A stretch of DNA of 64,000 bases from Agrobacterium tumefaciens (GTDB taxonomy: Bacteria > Pseudomonadota > Alphaproteobacteria > Rhizobiales > Rhizobiaceae): contig NZ_CP039889.1 in assembly GCF_005221325.1 (NCBI RefSeq), positions 1,465,501-1,529,500 on the forward strand. Reading direction: 5' to 3'. Shown in pieces: positions 60,050-64,000 of the stretch. The notes beneath the pieces are model-generated. The model saw only the letters and a program-made list of their open reading frames with translations. It searched no databases and was not told where the DNA came from. A program made the translations under genes and the position numbers. Each line of letters begins with the position of its first letter. Position 1 is the stretch's first letter.

Positions 60050-61003
60050 ATGCCAGCCATTACCCGACGCGTCCTTTCCGCCGGTCTCATCGCCGCCGCC
60101 GCCTTTTCAACGCTGGCATTTGCCGCACAGGCGGCGGAAGAACTGAAGATCGGTTATCAGAAAACCGGCCTGCCGGTGATCGCCCGTCAGCAGGGCGTCA
60201 TCGAAAAGGCGCTCGAGGCCAAAGGCGTGAAGGTGTCCTGGGTGGAGTTCACGGCAGGCCCGCCGCTGGTGGAAGCGCTGAATGTCGGCTCCATCAATGT
60301 CGGCTGGACAGGCGACGCGCCGCCGATTTTCGGTCAGGCGGCGGGTTCGGCCATTGTCTATGTCGCGGCGCTTCCTTCGAACGGCAAGGGCGAGGCGATC
60401 TTCACCAAGCCTGAAAGCGGTATCAAATCGGTTGCCGATCTCAAGGGCAAGAAGGTCGGCGTCGGCAAGGGCACCAGTGCCCACAATCTGCTGGTTGCGG
60501 CGCTGGAGAAGAACGGCCTGAAATTCAGCGATATCGAGGTGACCTATCTCAGCCCGGCCGACGCCGCGGCCGCTTTTGCCAGCGACAAGATTGATGCCTG
60601 GGCCGTCTGGGACCCGTTCTACGCGATTGCCGAAACCCGCTACAAGCCGGTGACCCTTGCCCGCACCAGCGACGTTCTTGACGTCAGCACCTATTTCCTC
60701 GCCAATCGCGATTATGCCAAATCCCATGCGGATACGATCAACACCACCGTCGGTGCTCTGGGCGAAGCGGCAAAATGGTCTGCCGCAAACCGCGACAAGG
60801 TGGCGGCTGCGCTGCATGAAGTGACGGGCGTTCCGCTGGAGGCGCAGACGCTCGCCGCCAACCGCTCGGAATTCGGCATCACCAGGATCGACGACAAGAT
60901 CGTCGCCAGCCAGCAGGAAACCGCCGACCGCTTCTATCGTCTTGGCCTCATCCCGAAACAGATCAGCATCAAGGATGCCGTCTGGTCGGGCGCGACCAAC
61001 TAA
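60050..61003 (+). CDS. ssuA: Aliphatic sulfonate ABC transporter, periplasmic binding protein
   Basis: 317 residues from ATG 60050 with GGAG upstream; an earlier frame from 59984 is unlikely. Signal peptide RRVLSAGLIAAAAFSTLAFA, mature start EELKIGYQKTGLPVIARQQG, motif VEFTAGPPLVEALNVGSINV, WTGDAPPIFGQAAGS. These are typical SsuA features. It captures sulfonates (or related compounds) for desulfonation; no SsuD monooxygenase gene is nearby. Followed at 19 bp by the permease. Confidence 0.85.
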   Translation: MPAITRRVLSAGLIAAAAFSTLAFAAQAAEELKIGYQKTGLPVIARQQGVIEKALEAKGVKVSWVEFTAGPPLVEALNVGSINVGWTGDAPPIFGQAAGSAIVYVAALPSNGKGEAIFTKPESGIKSVADLKGKKVGVGKGTSAHNLLVAALEKNGLKFSDIEVTYLSPADAAAAFASDKIDAWAVWDPFYAIAETRYKPVTLARTSDVLDVSTYFLANRDYAKSHADTINTTVGALGEAAKWSAANRDKVAAALHEVTGVPLEAQTLAANRSEFGITRIDDKIVASQQETADRFYRLGLIPKQISIKDAVWSGATN

Positions 61004-61022
61004 GCCGGACCGGAGGGACGTC

Positions 61023-61805
61023 ATGAGCACTGGAAAGCGTACTGAGATAGGTGGTGCCGCCACCGGCTGGCTGCTTCCCGCCATCATCCTTGCGGGATGG
61101 GAAGTGGCGGCGCGTGTTGGCCTGATTTCCGCCAACGTGCTGCCGGCCCCCTCCGCTGTTGCCGAAGCCTTCTGGCGGCTTTTGCTCTCGGGTGAACTCA
61201 TCGCCAATATCGGCGTCAGTTCCGCCCGCGCACTCGCCGGTTTCGCCATTGGCGGCGCTATCGGCTTCATCTTCGGTTTGGCCAATGGTCTGTCGAGATT
61301 TTCGCGCAGCTTCACCGATACGACGCTGCAGATGATCCGCAATATTCCGCATCTGGCGCTCATTCCGCTCGTCATCCTGTGGTTCGGCATCGATGAGGAA
61401 GCGAAGCTCTTTCTCGTCGCGCTCGGGGTCTTCTTCCCGATCTACATCAACACGCTGCTCGGCATTCAGGGCGTCGATCCGCAGCTGGTGGAGATGGGCC
61501 GCACCTACGGCATGTCGCCCTTCACGCTGTTCCGGCGGGTCATCCTGCCCGGCGCGCTGCCGTCCATCTTCACCGGCCTGCGTTACGCGCTCGGCATCAT
61601 GTGGCTGACGCTGATCGTGGCGGAAACCATCTCCTCGTCCTCCGGCCTCGGCTACATGGCCATGCAGGCGCGCGAATTCCTGCTGATCGATGTCGTTGTG
61701 CTGTCGATCCTCATCTATGCGCTTCTCGGCAAGCTCGCCGACAGTTTCGCCCGCTTCCTCGAAAGCGTCTTCCTGCAATGGCATCCAGCCTTCAAGAAAG
61801 TCTGA
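61023..61805 (+). CDS. ssuC: SsuC-like ABC permease
   Basis: 260 residues from ATG 61023 (a longer frame from 60942 is inside ssuA). Six membrane segments and the EAA-type cytoplasmic loop GRTYGMSPFTLFRRVILPGA. MetI-like permease for the sulfonate importer. ssuB follows at 8 bp. Confidence 0.9.
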   Translation: MSTGKRTEIGGAATGWLLPAIILAGWEVAARVGLISANVLPAPSAVAEAFWRLLLSGELIANIGVSSARALAGFAIGGAIGFIFGLANGLSRFSRSFTDTTLQMIRNIPHLALIPLVILWFGIDEEAKLFLVALGVFFPIYINTLLGIQGVDPQLVEMGRTYGMSPFTLFRRVILPGALPSIFTGLRYALGIMWLTLIVAETISSSSGLGYMAMQAREFLLIDVVVLSILIYALLGKLADSFARFLESVFLQWHPAFKKV

Positions 61806-61813
61806 GGTAACCC

Positions 61814-62644
61814 ATGTCGACCGGTAATGTGACGACGCTGAGACGCCCCGATGCCCCGCAACCTCTTCCGCCCGGAACCGAGGCGAAGATCGAACACCGT
61901 GCCAAACCGGCCGAAGGCAAGGTCGCCTTCAGCTTCCGCAACGTCACGAAGAGCTTCGGCGACAAGCCGGTTCTGCGCGGCATCGATCTCGATGTGCGGG
62001 AAGGCGAGTTTCTGGCCATCATCGGCAAGAGCGGCTGCGGCAAGAGCACGCTTTTGCGTATTCTGGCCGGCCTCGACACGCCGACGACCGGAACCGTCTC
62101 AAAGGATGCATCAAGCCGCACCCGCATGATGTTTCAGGAGCCGCGCCTTCTGCCGTGGGAGCGGATCGCAAACAATGTTTCGGTGGGCCTGACCGGCATC
62201 GCCAAAGGCGAAGCTGCAAGGGAACAGGCGCTTGGCATTCTCGATGAGGTCGGCTTAAAGGATCGGGCGGGCGAGTGGCCCTATGTGCTTTCCGGCGGCC
62301 AGAAGCAGCGCGTGGCGCTGGCACGCGCGCTTGTCGCCCATCCGCAAATCCTGGCGCTGGACGAGCCGCTCGGCGCGCTCGATGCGCTCACCCGCATCGA
62401 AATGCAGCTTTTACTGGAGCGTATCTGGCGCAAACAGAAATTCACCGCCGTGCTCGTAACCCACGATGTTTCGGAGGCCGTCGCGCTCGCGGATCGCATC
62501 GTCGTCATCGATGAGGGGCGTATCGCGCTCGATCTCGATGTGAAGCTGCCGCGTCCGCGCCGCCATGGCACGCCGGAATTCGCAAGGCTGGAAGAACAGG
62601 TTCTGAACCAGCTCTTCGGCCGTGGCGAGATTACTGGACAATAG
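61814..62644 (+). CDS. ssuB: SsuB-like ABC ATPase
   Basis: 276 residues with a polar N-terminal extension of about 30 residues. Walker [10 protein letters not shown], signature [15 protein letters not shown], Walker [13 protein letters not shown]. It powers the SsuAC importer. The order A-C-B matches rhizobial ssu clusters. Last gene before a hairpin at 62651. Confidence 0.9.
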   Translation: MSTGNVTTLRRPDAPQPLPPGTEAKIEHRAKPAEGKVAFSFRNVTKSFGDKPVLRGIDLDVREGEFLAIIGKSGCGKSTLLRILAGLDTPTTGTVSKDASSRTRMMFQEPRLLPWERIANNVSVGLTGIAKGEAAREQALGILDEVGLKDRAGEWPYVLSGGQKQRVALARALVAHPQILALDEPLGALDALTRIEMQLLLERIWRKQKFTAVLVTHDVSEAVALADRIVVIDEGRIALDLDVKLPRPRRHGTPEFARLEEQVLNQLFGRGEITGQ

Positions 62645-62650
62645 GTGGCG

Positions 62651-62672
62651 CGGCAGGGTCGAGACCCTGCCG
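62651..62672. terminator. Hairpin between ssuB and putA
   Basis: CGGCAGGGTC-GA-GACCCTGCCG, a perfect 10-bp stem between two convergent genes. It lacks a strong U-tract, so termination may be partial. Confidence 0.5.
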
Positions 62673-62682
62673 GGACCATGTC

Positions 62683-64000
62683 TTAGCCTATGCTCATCAG
62701 GCTGGCATTGCCGCCGGCAGCCGTGGTGTTGACGCTGACGGAGACCTCCTCCACCAACCAGTCGAGAGTATAAGGCTGGCTTTCGCCGGAAAGTGCGTCC
62801 GTCGTCGCTGCCTGAACGAGAACCAGCGGGCCGGGCAGGGTGGCAATCTTCCTGTTGATCGCAACCACACGCTCCGCATCGCCCTCGACCAGCGCACCGG
62901 CGAAAGGTGCTGATTTCTTCCAGTCATCCGCCCAGACGATGCGCGAGGTGACGGTTGCCGGCAGGCCGTAGATTGCCTTTTCCAGTCCGGAAGCATTGTC
63001 GATGACAACCGAGTTCCCGGTGGAAAGCGCCGCCGCAAGCTGGCGGTAAAGCCCCTGTTCGGTTGCCGGCACCAGCAGGATCTTGCCGCGTGGATGCAGC
63101 GCATAGACGTTGCGCTCGCCGACCGGTCCCGCCAGTTCGGTCTCGAAGCCGAGGCCGGAAAGCGCTGCCGCCTGGCGCGCGGCTTCGGCGGCGACGGTCT
63201 GACCATTTTCATCCAGCCAGCGGGCGAGATCGACCGCGGCCTGATCCTGCTGGCTGGCGATGCGGTCGATCTTCGGTGCTTTTTCCGTCATGCGGCCAAG
63301 ATAGAGCGGGCCGCCGGCCTTGGGGCCGGTGCCGGAAAGGCCGCGCCCGCCAAACGGTTGCACGCCGACCACCGCGCCGATGATGTTGCGGTTCACATAA
63401 AGATTGCCGGCCGCGACGCGGGAGAGCACATGCTGGATCGTATCGTCGAGACGCGTATGCAGGCCGAAGGTCAGGCCGTAGCCGGTGGCGTTGATCTCGT
63501 CGATCAGCCGGTCGAGATTATCGCGCTTGAAGCGGATGACGTGCAGCACCGGCCCGAAGACCTCGCGCTTCAGATCGGCAAGCGATTTCATCTCGATGAT
63601 GGTTGGTGGCACGAAGGTGCCCTTGCCGGTTTCCCCCGCAAGCGCGATCTGCTCGATGCGGTGACCGAGCGAACGCATGCCGTCAATGTGCTTTTCGATG
63701 ATGCCTTTTGCTTCTGCAGTGATGACGGGACCGACATCCACGGAGAGCCGATCCGTACGGCCGATCCGCAATTCATGCAATGCGCCTTTCAGCATGGTCA
63801 GCGTGCGGTCCGCCACATCTTCCTGCAGGCAGAGAATGCGCAGTGCGGAGCAGCGCTGTCCGGCACTGTCGAAGGCGGACGCAATGACATCGGCGACGAC
63901 CTGTTCTGCAAGTGCCGAGGAATCGACGATCATGGCGTTCTGGCCGCCGGTCTCTGCGATCAGCGGCACCGGCTGGCCATTGGACAGAACCCGGCCGGCA
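62683..64000 (-). CDS. putA: PutA, C-terminal part of the bifunctional proline dehydrogenase / P5C dehydrogenase (partial)
   Basis: The frame is open to the right edge; about 439 residues of the aldehyde dehydrogenase half are visible. Near its start: LIAETGGQNAMIVDSSALAE and the catalytic Cys in SAGQRCSALRILCLQEDVAD. Then PVITAEAKGIIEKHIDGMRS, and after the ALDH core the C-terminal region with VGERNVYALHPRGKILLVPA that long PutA proteins carry. It converts proline-derived P5C to glutamate with NAD. The proline dehydrogenase and any N-terminal DNA-binding domain lie beyond the window. Confidence 0.92.
   Translation of the reverse strand, partial: AGRVLSNGQPVPLIAETGGQNAMIVDSSALAEQVVADVIASAFDSAGQRCSALRILCLQEDVADRTLTMLKGALHELRIGRTDRLSVDVGPVITAEAKGIIEKHIDGMRSLGHRIEQIALAGETGKGTFVPPTIIEMKSLADLKREVFGPVLHVIRFKRDNLDRLIDEINATGYGLTFGLHTRLDDTIQHVLSRVAAGNLYVNRNIIGAVVGVQPFGGRGLSGTGPKAGGPLYLGRMTEKAPKIDRIASQQDQAAVDLARWLDENGQTVAAEAARQAAALSGLGFETELAGPVGERNVYALHPRGKILLVPATEQGLYRQLAAALSTGNSVVIDNASGLEKAIYGLPATVTSRIVWADDWKKSAPFAGALVEGDAERVVAINRKIATLPGPLVLVQAATTDALSGESQPYTLDWLVEEVSVSVNTTAAGGNASLMSIG

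Overview
The window is high-GC alphaproteobacterial DNA, most likely from the Rhizobiaceae (Agrobacterium/Rhizobium type). This is inferred from the mix of families (rkpK/lspL-like sugar-nucleotide genes, membrane PQQ glucose dehydrogenase, PutA, many ABC importers with LysR regulators) and from a RIME/REP-like palindromic intergenic element. There are two parts: a Mu-like transposable prophage at about 1-26982, cut by the left window edge, and host chromosome from about 27000 to 64000. No tRNA, rRNA or CRISPR array was seen.

The prophage lies in reverse, with its regulatory (Mu 'left') end at the right. Reading leftward from 26.98 kb: a putative transposase-binding end; a CI/S24-type repressor on +; an operator/early-promoter block; a Ner-like gene; a ParB-like gene with two unknown genes; MuA transposase; MuB ATPase; small early genes; Gam; GemA; a signal-peptide cargo gene on + (16534-16851); a Mor-family activator; a lysis cassette (GH19-type endolysin, 3-TM holin, coiled-coil/TM protein); small and large terminase; DUF935 portal; gpF with an extra C-terminal domain; gpG; gpI-type protease/scaffold; decoration and capsid proteins; gp35/gp36/gp37/gp38-like proteins; contractile sheath; tube; a second exported cargo-like protein; tail assembly chaperones with a -1 frameshift site; and the start of the tape measure gene. 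Most neighbours overlap by ATGA/TGATG or abut, so these are tightly coupled operons.

The most unusual signal is a dispersed 7-mer, GCGTTAG (often extended to GCGTTAGARA). I counted 18 exact and 4 near copies across the 27 kb prophage, in both orientations and mostly inside genes, and none in the 37 kb of host DNA. Inside genes it forces codons such as TTA and AGA, which are expected to be rare in this genome. It looks like a phage-wide protein-binding site, with the phage ParB-like protein or Ner as candidate binders. Other phage observations are an early promoter with a repressor palindrome in its spacer, an attenuator-like ner leader, three copies of one intrinsic terminator, and two candidate -1 frameshift sites.

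Host layout: LLM-class flavin oxidoreductase (-); LysR (-) divergent from a branched-chain-type ABC importer (SBP, LivG, LivF, LivH, LivM) that runs on into a GMC alcohol dehydrogenase, a 3-hydroxyisobutyrate-dehydrogenase-like enzyme, acetoacetyl-CoA synthetase and 3-hydroxybutyrate dehydrogenase, apparently an import-and-catabolism operon feeding acetoacetyl-CoA; an AraC remnant; a small membrane protein and PQQ glucose dehydrogenase; YciE-type ferritin-like protein; MgtC; FAD oxidoreductase; a DUF4034-like protein; PPC/DUF296; PfpI/DJ-1; an N-formylglutamate amidohydrolase / QEGLA metalloprotein / ATP-grasp operon; UDP-glucuronate epimerase and UDP-glucose dehydrogenase; EamA transporter; LysR divergent from an ALDH7-type dehydrogenase; an ssuACB-like importer; and the C-terminal part of PutA at the right edge.
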